From positions 101,898-165,897 of the forward strand of contig VXSP01000043.1 in assembly GCA_009837885.1 (NCBI GenBank): a stretch of DNA of 64,000 nt, given 5' to 3'. Numbering within the stretch: the first letter of the stretch is position 1; every line of letters starts with the position of its first letter. Under the pieces are notes generated by a model. It was given only the letters and a program-made list of their open reading frames with translations. It did no database searches and was not told the DNA's origin. The position numbers were made by a program, and so were the translations under genes. Shown in pieces: positions 1 to 8,592 of this stretch. This DNA is from Holophagales bacterium (lineage in GTDB: Bacteria; Acidobacteriota; Thermoanaerobaculia; Multivoradales; Multivoraceae).

Positions 1-177
1 TCCCTGCTCCACGGCCTGCCCAGCTATCGCCGGAGCTTCCGGCTCGAACGGATCGAGCGGCTCACGCCTCAGGGCGTTTTCGAGGCCGCCCGACGACACA
101 TCGATCCGGATCGTCTGCGGGTGACGATCGGGCTACCCGGCAACTCGGACGTAGCGTCCCGCGGCGCAAGCTCTTAG
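1..177 (+). CDS. C-terminal end of a probable M16-family zinc peptidase (partial)
   Basis: The window opens inside a reading frame that runs 58 codons to a TAG at 175-177. The tail reads like the last helix and strand of insulinase-family (M16) proteins: a 'LERIERLTP' stretch, then 'VFEAARRHIDPDRL' and a final hydrophobic strand ending in 'IGLPGN'. This is the usual end of the non-catalytic C-terminal half of M16 peptidases, which in bacteria often occur as secreted or membrane-linked pairs. The zinc-binding HxxEH motif would lie upstream and cannot be seen, so activity cannot be judged. Assignment rests on about 50 residues only. Confidence 0.45.
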   Translation, partial: SLLHGLPSYRRSFRLERIERLTPQGVFEAARRHIDPDRLRVTIGLPGNSDVASRGASS

Positions 178-215
178 AATCCAGCGTCGGGCTTTCAGGG
201 ACGGGGTAGGCGAGC

Positions 216-1349
216 TTGGGCAAGGTGCAAAGGACGGTCCTGTACGAGCGTCACGTCGAGTCGGGCGCCCGTTTCGGGCCCTTCGCCGGCTACGAGATGC
301 CGATCCAGTACGAGGGAGTGCTGGCGGAGCACCGCGCGGTGCGCGAACGCGCCGGGATGTTCGACGTTTCCCACATGGGAGAGATCCGGGTGCGTGGGCC
401 GCGGGCGTTGGCTCTCCTCCAGGGGCTGACGCCGAACGACGTCGGCGCGCTTCATCCGTTCCGGGCCCAGTACAGCGCGCTCCTGAGCGAGCGGGGCACG
501 TTCATCGACGATCTGCTCGTCTACTGCCTCGACCCGGAGGACTACCTTCTCGTGGTCAACGCCGCGTCGAGGGGGCGTGACCTGGAACTGCTCGAGACGG
601 CGGCCGTGGCGGAGGACGGCGGCGTGCGGGTCGACGACCAGAGCGACGAAACGGCCCTGATCGCCGTGCAGGGGCCGCGGGCGGCGGAGATTGTCGCGGA
701 CGTCGTGGGCGCCGCCGCGGCGGACCTCCGGTACTACTCCTTCCTCCGCGACCTCCCGGCCGAGGACCACGCTCGGCACCTGGTGTCGCGGACGGGCTAC
801 ACCGGCGAGGACGGCTTCGAGATCTACACACCCGCCGAGCGAGCGGAGGACCTGTGGGCGGAGTTGCTGGAGCGGGGCCGCGACGTTGGTTTGGTGCCCG
901 CGGGTCTGGGTGCGAGGGACACGCTGCGGCTGGAGGCCGGGATGATGCTCTGCGGCCAGGACATCGACGAGGAGACGACCCCGCTCGAGGCCGGACTGTC
1001 CTGGATCGTCAAGTGGAAGAAGGGCGACTTCGTCGGCCGGGACGCTCTGGCCCGCCAGCGCGAGGACGGCTGCCGCCACCGGCTGGTCGGCTTCGAGGTC
1101 GAGGGTCGCGGCATCGCCCGGCACGGACATCGCCTGACGCTCCGGGATGCCCCCGACTGTGCCGGTCCGGTGACCAGCGGCGCCTTCGCGCCCACTCTGG
1201 GACGGGCGGTCGGCATCGCCCGGCTCGACTGCGGCGACGGCGGGCCGCCCGCGTCCGGCAGCGCGGCTTCGGTTACCGTTCGCGGCCGGGAGATCGACTG
1301 CCGTATCGTCAAACTACCCTTCTACCGGCGCCCGAAGCAGGGCGCCTGA
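216..1349 (+). CDS. gcvT: Aminomethyltransferase, T-protein of the glycine cleavage system
   Basis: GcvT moves the methylene group from the aminomethyl-lipoyl arm of GcvH to tetrahydrofolate, releasing ammonia. The 377-residue product has the usual family length. It shows the N-terminal 'AGYEMPIQY' and '[14 protein letters not shown]' signatures of the folate-binding domain, the '[11 protein letters not shown]' motif near residue 195, '[14 protein letters not shown]' near 230, and the C-terminal barrel with '[16 protein letters not shown]'. The called start is TTG at 216; an in-frame GTG at 225 is an alternative, as neither has a strong ribosome site. gcvH follows 17 bases downstream, so the two are co-transcribed. 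The P-protein genes (gcvP) are not in the window. Confidence 0.95.
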   Translation: MGKVQRTVLYERHVESGARFGPFAGYEMPIQYEGVLAEHRAVRERAGMFDVSHMGEIRVRGPRALALLQGLTPNDVGALHPFRAQYSALLSERGTFIDDLLVYCLDPEDYLLVVNAASRGRDLELLETAAVAEDGGVRVDDQSDETALIAVQGPRAAEIVADVVGAAAADLRYYSFLRDLPAEDHARHLVSRTGYTGEDGFEIYTPAERAEDLWAELLERGRDVGLVPAGLGARDTLRLEAGMMLCGQDIDEETTPLEAGLSWIVKWKKGDFVGRDALARQREDGCRHRLVGFEVEGRGIARHGHRLTLRDAPDCAGPVTSGAFAPTLGRAVGIARLDCGDGGPPASGSAASVTVRGREIDCRIVKLPFYRRPKQGA

Positions 1350-1366
1350 GGCATAACGAGGTTCCG

Positions 1367-1744
1367 ATGATTCCCGACGACCGTCTCTACACGGCGCAGC
1401 ACGAGTGGCTCAAGCTCGAGGACGGCGAGGCCGTGCTCGGCATCACGGACTTCGCCCAGCAGGAACTGGGCGACGTCGTGTTCGTCGAACTGCCGGCGCC
1501 AGGACAGGAGTTCGCCGCCGGATCCGAAGTCGGCGCGATCGAATCGGTCAAGGCGGTGGCGGAGATCTACACGCCCGTGGCGGGCTCGATCGAGGCCGTG
1601 AACGACGGCCTCGAGGACGCTCCGGAGCTGGTCAACGAGGATCCCTACGGCGAGGGTTGGCTGGTGCGCATGCGACTCGATGAGGAGGGGCCGCCGGACG
1701 ACCTGATGACCGCCGCCGCGTATGAGGCGCAGTTGGCGAGCTGA
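1367..1744 (+). CDS. gcvH: Glycine cleavage system H protein (lipoyl carrier)
   Basis: GcvH carries the lipoyl arm that shuttles the aminomethyl group from P-protein to T-protein and is then reoxidised by L-protein. The 125-residue product begins at an ATG and shows the typical 'YTAQHEWLK' start, 'GITDFAQQELGDVVFVELP' core and 'GAIESVKAV' motif, where Lys62 is the lipoylation site. The closing 'NEDPYGEGWLVRM' segment is also standard. Length is normal for the family. It lies directly behind gcvT, as in many bacteria that place gcvT and gcvH in one operon. Confidence 0.96.
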   Translation: MIPDDRLYTAQHEWLKLEDGEAVLGITDFAQQELGDVVFVELPAPGQEFAAGSEVGAIESVKAVAEIYTPVAGSIEAVNDGLEDAPELVNEDPYGEGWLVRMRLDEEGPPDDLMTAAAYEAQLAS

Positions 1745-1759
1745 TCCGGACGCGCGGCG

Positions 1760-2206
1760 ATGAAGGGCCTGGAAACCGTCATCCTGTCGTCGAGCCTGGC
1801 GGCGTGGTCGGTCGGCATCCTGGCCCAGATCGGCATTCTGCGGTGGAACCTGACCTTCGAACTGGAGCTCTATCCCCTCTACATCCTGGCCGCGTTTGCC
1901 GGCTGGTTCTTCGGCAACGTCTACGTTCACCGCTCGGGCCGCGAGCGCCGCTTCGCGGGCCGGGCGCTGGACGAGGTCATTCTCCAGGTGGCCCGCACCC
2001 GCCTGCTGTTCGTGCTCTACCTGTTCGGACCGCCCGGCTGGCTGTACCTGGTTCGTTCCATGGCCCGGCGGGAACAGCTCGAGGAGATGCCCCTGGTGCC
2101 GATCCTTACCTTCGGCGTGTACGCGGCACTGTTCGCGGTGCCCGCGCTGCTGCGGGGCACCGCCGCCCCGCGCCGGAAGCTCGAACTCGGCCGGCGTGAC
2201 GACTGA
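1760..2206 (+). CDS. Small multipass membrane protein of unknown function
   Basis: The 148-residue product starts 15 bases after gcvH and ends one base before larE, so it sits in the same transcription unit. It has four likely membrane segments: about residues 8-28, 38-56, 80-103 and 112-133. The first and second are separated by a short acidic stretch, and a basic patch ('HRSGRERRF') follows the second. No catalytic motif is apparent and I do not recognise the family. The basic C-terminal tail suggests it ends in the cytoplasm. Its position between glycine cleavage and lar genes gives no clear function. Confidence 0.75.
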   Translation: MKGLETVILSSSLAAWSVGILAQIGILRWNLTFELELYPLYILAAFAGWFFGNVYVHRSGRERRFAGRALDEVILQVARTRLLFVLYLFGPPGWLYLVRSMARREQLEEMPLVPILTFGVYAALFAVPALLRGTAAPRRKLELGRRDD

Positions 2207-2207
2207 A

Positions 2208-2990
2208 ATGCTTGTTCCGTCGCTCGAAGAGGACCTCAGGAGCCGCGGCCCGGTGCTGGTCGCCTTTTCGGGCGGCGTCGATTCGGGGCTGGTGGCCGCC
2301 CTGGCCCAGCGTGCTCTGGGGGACCGGGCGGTCGCGGTGACGGCGGCGGCCGAGACCCTCGCCGGCGCTGAGCTGGACCATGCCCGCCGGCTGGCGGCCG
2401 AGATCGGCATTCGCCATGAGGTGGTCACCTACAGCGAACTCGACGAGCCCGAGTTCCGGGCCAACCCGAGCCACCGCTGCTACGTGTGTCAGGGAATGCG
2501 CATGGACCGCATGCTGGAACGCGCGAGGACCGGCGGCTTCGCCACGGTCTGCGACGGGACGAACGCCTCGGACCCCGGCCCTGACCGCCCGGGTCTGCAA
2601 GCGGTGCGCGAGCGAGGGGTCTACAGTCCGCTGCTGGAGCACGGCGTGACCAAGGCGGATGCCCGCCGGCTGGCGCGGGCGCTCGGTCTCACGGTCTGGG
2701 ACCGGCCGGCGAATGCCTGCCTGTCTTCGCGGATACCCCACGGCCAGCTCGTCACGCTGCCCAAGCTCCGTCGCGTCGAGGACGCCGAAGCGGAACTCCA
2801 GAGCCGGGGCTTTCGCATCCTCAGAGTGCGTCACGACGGCGACTCGGCGCGGGTCGAGGTGGGGAAGGGCGAACTGCCGGCGGCAGAGAGGCAGTGGAGC
2901 GAGATCGAGGCACGTCTGCTCGAACTCGGCTTCGCGGGAGCGGCCCTCGACCCGCGCGGCTATCGAACCGGCGGCGCGGACGCCGCCTGA
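2208..2990 (+). CDS. larE: LarE-type pyridinium-3,5-biscarboxylate mononucleotide sulfurtransferase
   Basis: LarE adenylates the two carboxylates of the nickel-pincer nucleotide precursor and adds sulfur to make thiocarboxylates. The 260-residue product has the PP-loop ATP motif 'SGGVDS' at residues 21-26, the 'NPSHRCYVC' motif with Cys91 and Cys94, and the 'ACLSSRIPHG' motif with Cys171. Cys171 matches the cysteine that sacrifices its sulfur in the Lactobacillus enzyme. Having three such cysteines is compatible with LarE types that hold an iron-sulfur cluster and use it instead, but sequence alone does not decide this. The start ATG follows the previous stop by one base. larB follows by 11 bases. 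Confidence 0.9.
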   Translation: MLVPSLEEDLRSRGPVLVAFSGGVDSGLVAALAQRALGDRAVAVTAAAETLAGAELDHARRLAAEIGIRHEVVTYSELDEPEFRANPSHRCYVCQGMRMDRMLERARTGGFATVCDGTNASDPGPDRPGLQAVRERGVYSPLLEHGVTKADARRLARALGLTVWDRPANACLSSRIPHGQLVTLPKLRRVEDAEAELQSRGFRILRVRHDGDSARVEVGKGELPAAERQWSEIEARLLELGFAGAALDPRGYRTGGADAA

Positions 2991-3001
2991 GCGGTGGCGC
3001 G

Positions 3002-3757
3002 ATGGAGCGGGGGCGACTCCTCGAACTGCTGCGGGACGTAGCCGCCGGCAACGTCTCGCCCGAGGCCGCGCACGAACGCGTGGCGCGTCTGCCCTACCTG
3101 GACCTGGGGGCGGCCAGGCTCGATCTCGATCGGGAACTCCGGACCGGCCTGCCCGAGGTCGTCTTCGCGCAGGGCAAGAGCGACGAGGAGCTGGTTCGGA
3201 TCGTTGAAGCGTTGGTGGCGGACTCGGGCCGCGTGCTGGTCACCCGGGTGGAGGTGGCGGCGGCCGAAGTGCTGAGCGCCGCGATCCCTGAAGGCCGCTT
3301 CGAGCCGCGGGCGAGGATCTGGAGCGCCGGCCGCTTCGGGCCGCCGTCCGGGCGACGGGTCGCGGTGTTGAGCGCCGGCACGTCGGACTTTCCGGTGGCG
3401 GAGGAGGCCGCGTCGTGCAGCGAGTGGCTGGGGCACGAAGTCGAGCGGATCCGGGATGTCGGCGTCGCCGGAATCCAGCGCGCGCTCGATTCGATCGATT
3501 CACTCCGGCGGGCCCATGTCGCCATCGTCGTGGCCGGAATGGACGGCGCCCTGCCGACGGTGGTTGCCGGCCTGGTGCCCTGTCCGGTGGTCGCGGTGCC
3601 GACGAGCGTCGGCTATGGCGCGAGCTTCGAGGGGATCGGGCCGCTGCTGACCATGCTCACGGCCTGCGCGCCGGGCATCGCCGTCGTCAACATCGACAAC
3701 GGTTTCGGCGCGGCGGCGCTGGCTCACCGCATCCTCGCCCCACGATCCCTCGGCTAG
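3002..3757 (+). CDS. larB: LarB, pyridinium-3,5-biscarboxylic acid mononucleotide synthase
   Basis: LarB carboxylates nicotinic acid adenine dinucleotide and hydrolyses it to pyridinium-3,5-biscarboxylate mononucleotide, the substrate of LarE. The 251-residue product has an N-terminal helical part and a C-terminal PurE-like (AIR carboxylase) domain. The latter shows 'VLSAGTSDFPVAEEA', 'RIRDVGVAGIQR', 'VVAGMDGALPTVVAGL' and 'AVPTSVGYGASFEG', all typical. Order larE-larB with close spacing indicates joint transcription. The nickel-inserting larC and the racemase larA are not in this window. Confidence 0.93.
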   Translation: MERGRLLELLRDVAAGNVSPEAAHERVARLPYLDLGAARLDLDRELRTGLPEVVFAQGKSDEELVRIVEALVADSGRVLVTRVEVAAAEVLSAAIPEGRFEPRARIWSAGRFGPPSGRRVAVLSAGTSDFPVAEEAASCSEWLGHEVERIRDVGVAGIQRALDSIDSLRRAHVAIVVAGMDGALPTVVAGLVPCPVVAVPTSVGYGASFEGIGPLLTMLTACAPGIAVVNIDNGFGAAALAHRILAPRSLG

Positions 3758-3786
3758 CGCCTCGGCATCCTGGCCCATCCCGTCCT

Positions 3787-3844
3787 CACGAGGAGCTCGC
3801 ATCGCGGAGCTCACACGTTCGCTCCGCGATGCGATCGCCTCGTG
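3787..3844. terminator. Hairpin between convergent larB and queA, likely bidirectional terminator
   Basis: The arms 3787-3810 and 3821-3844 are complementary over 7 and 13 base pairs, separated by a 4-base internal mismatch, with a 10-base loop. The right arm overlaps the last codons of queA, whose stop lies at 3811-3813. It lies just where two convergent genes end, which fits a shared terminator. No clear U tract follows on either strand. Confidence 0.5.
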
Positions 3845-4857
3845 GCGAGCATCGCGTCGCCGTAAGAGTAGAAGCGAAAGCCGCTCCTGATCGCCTGGCG
3901 GTAGGCGTCGAGAGTGCGGCGACGGCCCGCGAACGCGCAGACCAGCATCAGCAGCGTGGAGCGGGGCAGGTGGAAGTTCGTGATCAACCGGTCGACGACG
4001 CGGAACTCGTAGCCCGGACGGATGTAGAGCCCGGTCCGGCCGGCGCCGGCTGCGACCAGTCCGTCCGTCGACGCCGCGGTCTCGAGAGTGCGGACGACGG
4101 TCGTTCCGACGGCCACCACCCTGCCCCCGCTTCGGCGTGCGGCGGCGACCGCCCCGGCGGTGGCCTCCGGGATCTCGAAGCGCTCGGAGTCCATGACGTG
4201 CGCTTCCGGGTTCTCCGCCTTGACCGGCCGGAAGGTGCCCGGCCCGACGTGCAGGGTGACGCTCGCCCGCCGGACCCCCCGCCGTTCGAGCGCCTCGAGG
4301 AGCGTCGGGGTGAAGTGGAGGCCGGCCGTCGGCGCCGCGACCGCGCCCGGCCGCGCGGCGTAGATCGTCTGGTAACGCTCCCGGTCCCGCGGCTCGACCG
4401 GCCGGTCGATGTACGGCGGCAGGGGCGTCTCGCCGATCTCCGTGAGGAGCGGCTCGATCGGCCGCTCGAAGCTCAACAGGAAGCGCCCGTCGTTGCGCTC
4501 CTCGACCCTGGCCGCCGGGCCGCCCTCGACCGCCAGCGGCGTTCCCGGGGACAGGCGGCGGCCGGGACGGAGCAGGCACCACCAGGAAGCGGACCCTTCG
4601 CGCTCCAGCAGCAGGATCTCCACCTGGCCGCCGGTCGGCCGCCGGGCCCTCAGCCGGGCCGGAATGACCCGGGTGTCGTTGACGACGAGCAGGTCGCCGG
4701 GATCGAGCAGGTCCGGCAGCTCGGCGAAGCGCCGTTCCCCGGTGGTCCGGCCGAGCACTAGCAGGCGGCTCTCGCCGCGTTCGCCGGGGTGCTGGGCGAT
4801 CGCCTCCGGAGGCAGGTGGTAGTCGAAGTCCGAGGTCCTGAGCTTGCCGCCGGTCAT
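3811..4857 (-). CDS. queA: S-adenosylmethionine:tRNA ribosyltransferase-isomerase (queuosine synthesis)
   Basis: QueA transfers and isomerises the ribosyl part of SAM onto preQ1 at the wobble position of queuosine tRNAs. The 348-residue product has the 'LRTSDFDYHLPPEAIAQHP' start, 'LLVVNDTRVIPARL', 'AAPTAGLHFTP', 'HVGPGTFRPV', and the closing 'YRQAIRSGFRFYSYGDAML' motif. The start chosen is the ATG at 4857, because conserved sequence begins right after it; the frame is open for 18 codons further upstream. It is the last gene behind the ABC transporter genes, 55 bases after dppC-like, with a hairpin in the gap. Confidence 0.95.
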   Translation of the reverse strand: MTGGKLRTSDFDYHLPPEAIAQHPGERGESRLLVLGRTTGERRFAELPDLLDPGDLLVVNDTRVIPARLRARRPTGGQVEILLLEREGSASWWCLLRPGRRLSPGTPLAVEGGPAARVEERNDGRFLLSFERPIEPLLTEIGETPLPPYIDRPVEPRDRERYQTIYAARPGAVAAPTAGLHFTPTLLEALERRGVRRASVTLHVGPGTFRPVKAENPEAHVMDSERFEIPEATAGAVAAARRSGGRVVAVGTTVVRTLETAASTDGLVAAGAGRTGLYIRPGYEFRVVDRLITNFHLPRSTLLMLVCAFAGRRRTLDAYRQAIRSGFRFYSYGDAMLATRRSHRGANV

Positions 4858-4870
4858 GCCTCGCCCGCCG

Positions 4871-4898
4871 CCAAACACGTCGCGGGCTCCGTGTTTGG
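4871..4898 (-). other. Nine-base-pair hairpin in the dppC-queA gap
   Basis: Arms 4871-4879 and 4890-4898 are perfectly complementary with a 10-base loop. In the transcript it forms about 14 bases before the queA start. It could act as an attenuator, a processing site or a stabiliser of the upstream message. No U tract follows, so a simple intrinsic terminator is less likely. Confidence 0.4.
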
Positions 4899-4912
4899 CC
4901 CCAGCCCCCACC

Positions 4913-5995
4913 TCACCAGGAGCTCTCGCCTTGAGTCTCGCGTCGCTTCGCCTCTACGGCGCGAACTCCTAGCCATGTACGGATCGCCCACGGCGAGCGC
5001 CGCCGAACGCGGCCGCGGTCGCCGAGACCCGCGAGGCGGTCGCTCAGGCCGTCGGCGAGCAGGCTCGAGCCGAGTACCGCGGCGGCGACCATCAGGCCGG
5101 GGAAGGCCGCGATCCACCATGCCGTGGTCAGGTGACTCTGTCCGTCGGCGATCATCGAACCCCAGCTCGGCTGGGGCGGCTGCACGCCGAGACCCAGGAA
5201 GGAGAGCGCCGACTCGACCAGGATGCAGGCCCCCACCCGCAGGCTGGCGTCGACCAGCAGGGGCGTCGTCGCGTTCGGCAGCAGGTGGCGGACGAGGACG
5301 CCGGCCGGTGAGCGCCCGGCGGCGGCGGCGGCGAGGGCGAACCGTTCCTGCTTTAGCCGCAGCAGTTCCGCGCGAACCAGGCGCGCGAGGCCCATCCAGC
5401 CGGTGCCGCCGATCAGCAGCACGAGGAGCGTCGTGTCGGGCCGGTAGAGCGCCGCCAGCAGGAGCACCAGCGCGAGGTGAGGGAAGCAGAGCAGGCCGTC
5501 CACCGTGCGCATCAGCGCCTGGTCGACGAAGCGGCCGCCGATCGCGGCGCAGGAGCCGACCAGTGTGCCCGCGGTCAGGGCGAGGCACGCGGCGAGCAGG
5601 CCGATGGTCAGCGACACGCGCGAGCCGTGGAGAAGGCGCGAGAGGATGTCGCGGCCCAGGGCGTCGCTGCCCAGCCAGTTCCTCCGCCGCTCGGCGATGC
5701 CCTCCTCGCCGTGGTTCGTTGCGGAACTGAGTGGAACCCGCAGCGAACCCGAGCGCCGCTCCAGAACCAGGTCGTCGCCGTCGACCGTCACCCGTTCCGC
5801 CAGCAGCGGTTCGCGGTCGACCGTGCGGACGACGAGAAGGGAGGACAGCGGCGGCCGCCGGCTCGATTCGGCGGCGTCGAGCTGCTCCGCCGGATCGAAT
5901 GGGGCCAGCAGGGGGGCAGTCGCCGCGAGCAGGGCGAGGAGGCCGAGGATCCCGGCTCCGGTCCGGGCCGAGGCCGGCAGGGAAGACCGCCTCAT
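4913..5995 (-). CDS. DppC-type ABC transporter permease with enlarged periplasmic insert
   Basis: This is the second permease of a dipeptide/oligopeptide/nickel-type importer. The 360-residue product has an N-terminal membrane segment (about 14-33), then the 'NWLGSDALGRDILSRLLHGSRVSL' region (split here over residues 108-131) that starts the conserved permease core, and the EAA-type loop 'AAAAAGRSPAGVLVRHLLPN'. Near the end are 'SALSFLGLGVQPPQPSWG' and a last membrane helix. Between the first helix and the core there is an insert of roughly 65 residues, rich in charged residues, longer than in typical DppC. The gene overlaps dppB-like by 4 bases (ATGA), so translation is coupled. No ATPase gene accompanies it here. 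Confidence 0.9.
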   Translation of the reverse strand: MRRSSLPASARTGAGILGLLALLAATAPLLAPFDPAEQLDAAESSRRPPLSSLLVVRTVDREPLLAERVTVDGDDLVLERRSGSLRVPLSSATNHGEEGIAERRRNWLGSDALGRDILSRLLHGSRVSLTIGLLAACLALTAGTLVGSCAAIGGRFVDQALMRTVDGLLCFPHLALVLLLAALYRPDTTLLVLLIGGTGWMGLARLVRAELLRLKQERFALAAAAAGRSPAGVLVRHLLPNATTPLLVDASLRVGACILVESALSFLGLGVQPPQPSWGSMIADGQSHLTTAWWIAAFPGLMVAAAVLGSSLLADGLSDRLAGLGDRGRVRRRSPWAIRTWLGVRAVEAKRRETQGESSW

Positions 5996-6957
5996 TCCAC
6001 GCTGATCCTCGGGTCCAGGCGGGTGAGGAGGAGGTCCGCGGCAAGCGACGCGGCGATGACCAGGACGGCGCCGTAGGCGGTGGCCGCGAGGACCACGGGA
6101 ATGTCACCCGACTGGATCGCCACGAGTGTCGCGGTGCCGAGGCCGGGCCAGGCGAAGACGACTTCGGCCACCACGGCGCCGGAAAGCAGGAGCGGAGCCG
6201 ATACAGAGGCGAGCTGAAGCAGGCGCGGAGCGGCGTGGGCCAGGCCGTGGACGAGCAGGATCCGTGTCTCGGACAGGCCGCGGGCCCGGGCCGCGCGGCC
6301 GGCCTCGGTGGCCTGGAACTCGATCAGTGAACTCCGGGTGTAACGGGCGATGTCGCCGGCCATCGACAGGCCGAGGACCAGCGCCGGAAGCCACAGGTGC
6401 GCCAGCACGTCGAGAGCGGCGGCTAGCGGCCCGAGTTCGAAGGCAGCGGCGGCGGTCATGCCGCCGGCCGGCGCCAGCCCCAGGCCCACCGCCACCACCA
6501 GGACCGCCATCAGACCGACCCAGAATGTCGGCAGGGCGTAGACGACCAGGCTGGCGACGCGAACGCCCAGGTCGAGCCGCGAGTTCGGGCGGGAGGCCGC
6601 GAGCAGCCCCAGGCCGATCCCGAGCAGGTACTGGGCGAGCAGGGCCGCGCCGGCCAGCAGGAGGGTGGGCGGCAGGGCATCGAACAGAAGCTCCGCCACG
6701 GGCTGACCGGTCCGGTAGGACTGCCCCCAGTCCCAGTGCAGGACGACCGCCCCCAGCCAGCGGACGTACTGCACGGGAAGGGGCTGGTCGAGCCCGTACA
6801 GCGCGCGCAGCCGCTCCGCCTGCTCCGGCGGAATCCGTGGGTCGGTCGGCGCCATCGGATCGCCGGGGGCCAGCGCCACGACGGCGAAGGCGAGTGTCAG
6901 GACGATCAGGAGGAGGACTGCCGCGGCCAGGAGGCGGCGCAGGACGAAGCGGATCAC
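5992..6957 (-). CDS. DppB-type ABC transporter permease
   Basis: This is the first permease of the same importer. The 321-residue product starts with GTG and shows the classic DppB N-terminus 'FVLRRLLAAAVLLLIV', then 'LAPGDP', 'GLDQPLPVQYVRWL' and 'DWGQSYRTGQPV'. The EAA loop 'ARARGLSETRILLVHGLAHA' lies near residue 230, and 'VVAEVVFAWPGLGTATLVAIQSGD' is present near the end. Six membrane segments are expected. It sits 16 bases downstream of the binding-protein gene and overlaps the next permease by 4 bases. Substrate could be peptides, nickel chelates or related solutes; sequence alone does not say. Confidence 0.93.
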   Translation of the reverse strand: MIRFVLRRLLAAAVLLLIVLTLAFAVVALAPGDPMAPTDPRIPPEQAERLRALYGLDQPLPVQYVRWLGAVVLHWDWGQSYRTGQPVAELLFDALPPTLLLAGAALLAQYLLGIGLGLLAASRPNSRLDLGVRVASLVVYALPTFWVGLMAVLVVAVGLGLAPAGGMTAAAAFELGPLAAALDVLAHLWLPALVLGLSMAGDIARYTRSSLIEFQATEAGRAARARGLSETRILLVHGLAHAAPRLLQLASVSAPLLLSGAVVAEVVFAWPGLGTATLVAIQSGDIPVVLAATAYGAVLVIAASLAADLLLTRLDPRISVE

Positions 6958-6973
6958 CAGCGCGGTCTGGGGA

Positions 6974-8575
6974 TCAACGCCACGCCCACTCCTCCAGGTT
7001 CGCCAGCGGGCTCAGGGCGTTCGGCTCGACCGACTCGAGTTCCTCGTTGAAGGCCGCCAGGGTCAGCGGTTCCCACAGCACCAGGATCGGTTGATCGTCG
7101 TGCAGGATGCGCTGCAGCCGGTGGAGGTCTTCCAGGCCCGCCGAGGGGTCGAGCCGTGTGGCGAAGCTGTCGAGCAGCCGGTCGAGCTCCGGGTTGGCAT
7201 AGGCGGCGTAGTTGTCGCCGCCGGGGATCGACCGGCTGTGGAAGGCGTAGCGGAGGTCGAGGCTGGTGTCGATCGCGAAGGCGGAGGCCGCGGCGTCGAA
7301 GTCCTTGTCGCGCATGCGCTGAATCAGCGCGCCAGGTTCGACGCGACGCGGCTGGGCGTCGATGCCGATCGCGCGGAGGTTGGCCTGGATCATCTGCATC
7401 GCGTCCCATCGGGCGGGCGCGCCGGCGAAGGTCGCAAGCTCGAACCGGAAGGGCACGCCGTCGCGCTCCAGGATGCCGTCTCCGTCGCCATCGGTCCAGC
7501 CGGCGGCGGCGAGCGCGTCGCGGGCGGCGCGCGGGTCATGGGGCCAGGGTTCAAGCCCGGCGTCGTGGGCCCATACGCTCGAGATGATGGGACTGTTGCC
7601 GACTTCGGCGTAGCCGTGCCAGATGGTGTCCACCATCGCCTGGCGGTCGATCGCCATGGCCAGGGCACGACGGGTTTCCGCGTCCTGGAACCAGGGCCTT
7701 TGCGTGTTCCATGACACGAACGTGAACTGGCGGTTGGGATAGGCGATGAGGCGGAGATCGGGCTGGTTCGTGATCCGCTGCGCATCGGTTGCGCCGAGCC
7801 CGGTGGCGACGTCGACTTCGCCCGCAAGAAGCAGATTGGTGAGCGCGGCGCCATCGCTGGCGGTGCGCAGGACGACCCGTTCGAGCCGCGGGAGACCGTC
7901 CTCGAAGTAGTCCGGGTTGCGGCCCAGAACGAGTTCCTGGCCGGGGGTCCGGTTCTCCAGCAGGAACGGGCCGCTGGTGACCAGGTTCTCGAAGAACCAG
8001 CCGGGGTCGCCGCGCCACTCGGCGAAGGGCCGCGGTTCCCACGCGTGCTTCGGGAGGATGAGCCCGGTCGAGACGTCGGCCAGGGCGGTGGGCCCGGCGG
8101 CGTCGAAGTGGAAGCGGACGGTCGTCGCGTCGATGACCTCGACGTCGGTGATCGACTCTTTGTAGAACGAGTAGCTCCAGCCGATATCCGGGTCGGTCTG
8201 AGCCAGCCAGCTAAAGCGGACATCCTCGGCCGTCACCGGTTCGCCGTCGCTCCATCGCGCGTCCTGACGCAGCCGCACGGTGAGTTGCAGGCGATCCTCG
8301 GAGAACTCCCAGTCGGTCGCCAGGCCGGGCGCCCAGGTCGGGGGACCGTCGCGGAAGTCCGGTTGTTCCGCCATCAGCGGCAGGAAGAACTGGTTGCTGA
8401 TCGCGCTGTAGGAGAGTGTCGGGGGTCCGATCAGCTCGTTCGGCGTCGGATACTCGAAGCGCATGCCGACGGTGAGGCGCGTCGTGTCGCGCGGGGTGTC
8501 CGAAGCGCAGCCCCAACCGAGAATGGCGGCTAGTCCGGCCGCCGCCAGGAGCCGCATCGCAACCACGGGAATCAT
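6974..8575 (-). CDS. Family 5 extracellular solute-binding lipoprotein of the peptide/nickel ABC type
   Basis: This protein captures the substrate outside the cytoplasm and delivers it to the two permeases encoded downstream. The 533-residue product has a signal peptide ending in 'AAILGWGC', with Cys23 as a likely lipidation site; the residues before the cysteine are a slightly unusual lipobox. The body shows SBP_bac_5 features: 'WEFSEDRLQLTVRLRQDARWSDGEPVTAEDV', here covering about residues 90-120, 'RALAMAIDRQAMVD' and 'AAAGWTDGDGDGILERDG'. The start could be the ATG at 8575 or the one at 8557, six codons later; both keep the signal peptide. Only 17 bases separate it from the divergent histidine kinase frame. 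Confidence 0.9.
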   Translation of the reverse strand: MIPVVAMRLLAAAGLAAILGWGCASDTPRDTTRLTVGMRFEYPTPNELIGPPTLSYSAISNQFFLPLMAEQPDFRDGPPTWAPGLATDWEFSEDRLQLTVRLRQDARWSDGEPVTAEDVRFSWLAQTDPDIGWSYSFYKESITDVEVIDATTVRFHFDAAGPTALADVSTGLILPKHAWEPRPFAEWRGDPGWFFENLVTSGPFLLENRTPGQELVLGRNPDYFEDGLPRLERVVLRTASDGAALTNLLLAGEVDVATGLGATDAQRITNQPDLRLIAYPNRQFTFVSWNTQRPWFQDAETRRALAMAIDRQAMVDTIWHGYAEVGNSPIISSVWAHDAGLEPWPHDPRAARDALAAAGWTDGDGDGILERDGVPFRFELATFAGAPARWDAMQMIQANLRAIGIDAQPRRVEPGALIQRMRDKDFDAAASAFAIDTSLDLRYAFHSRSIPGGDNYAAYANPELDRLLDSFATRLDPSAGLEDLHRLQRILHDDQPILVLWEPLTLAAFNEELESVEPNALSPLANLEEWAWR

Positions 8576-8592
8576 CGTACACCGCGCGTGTC

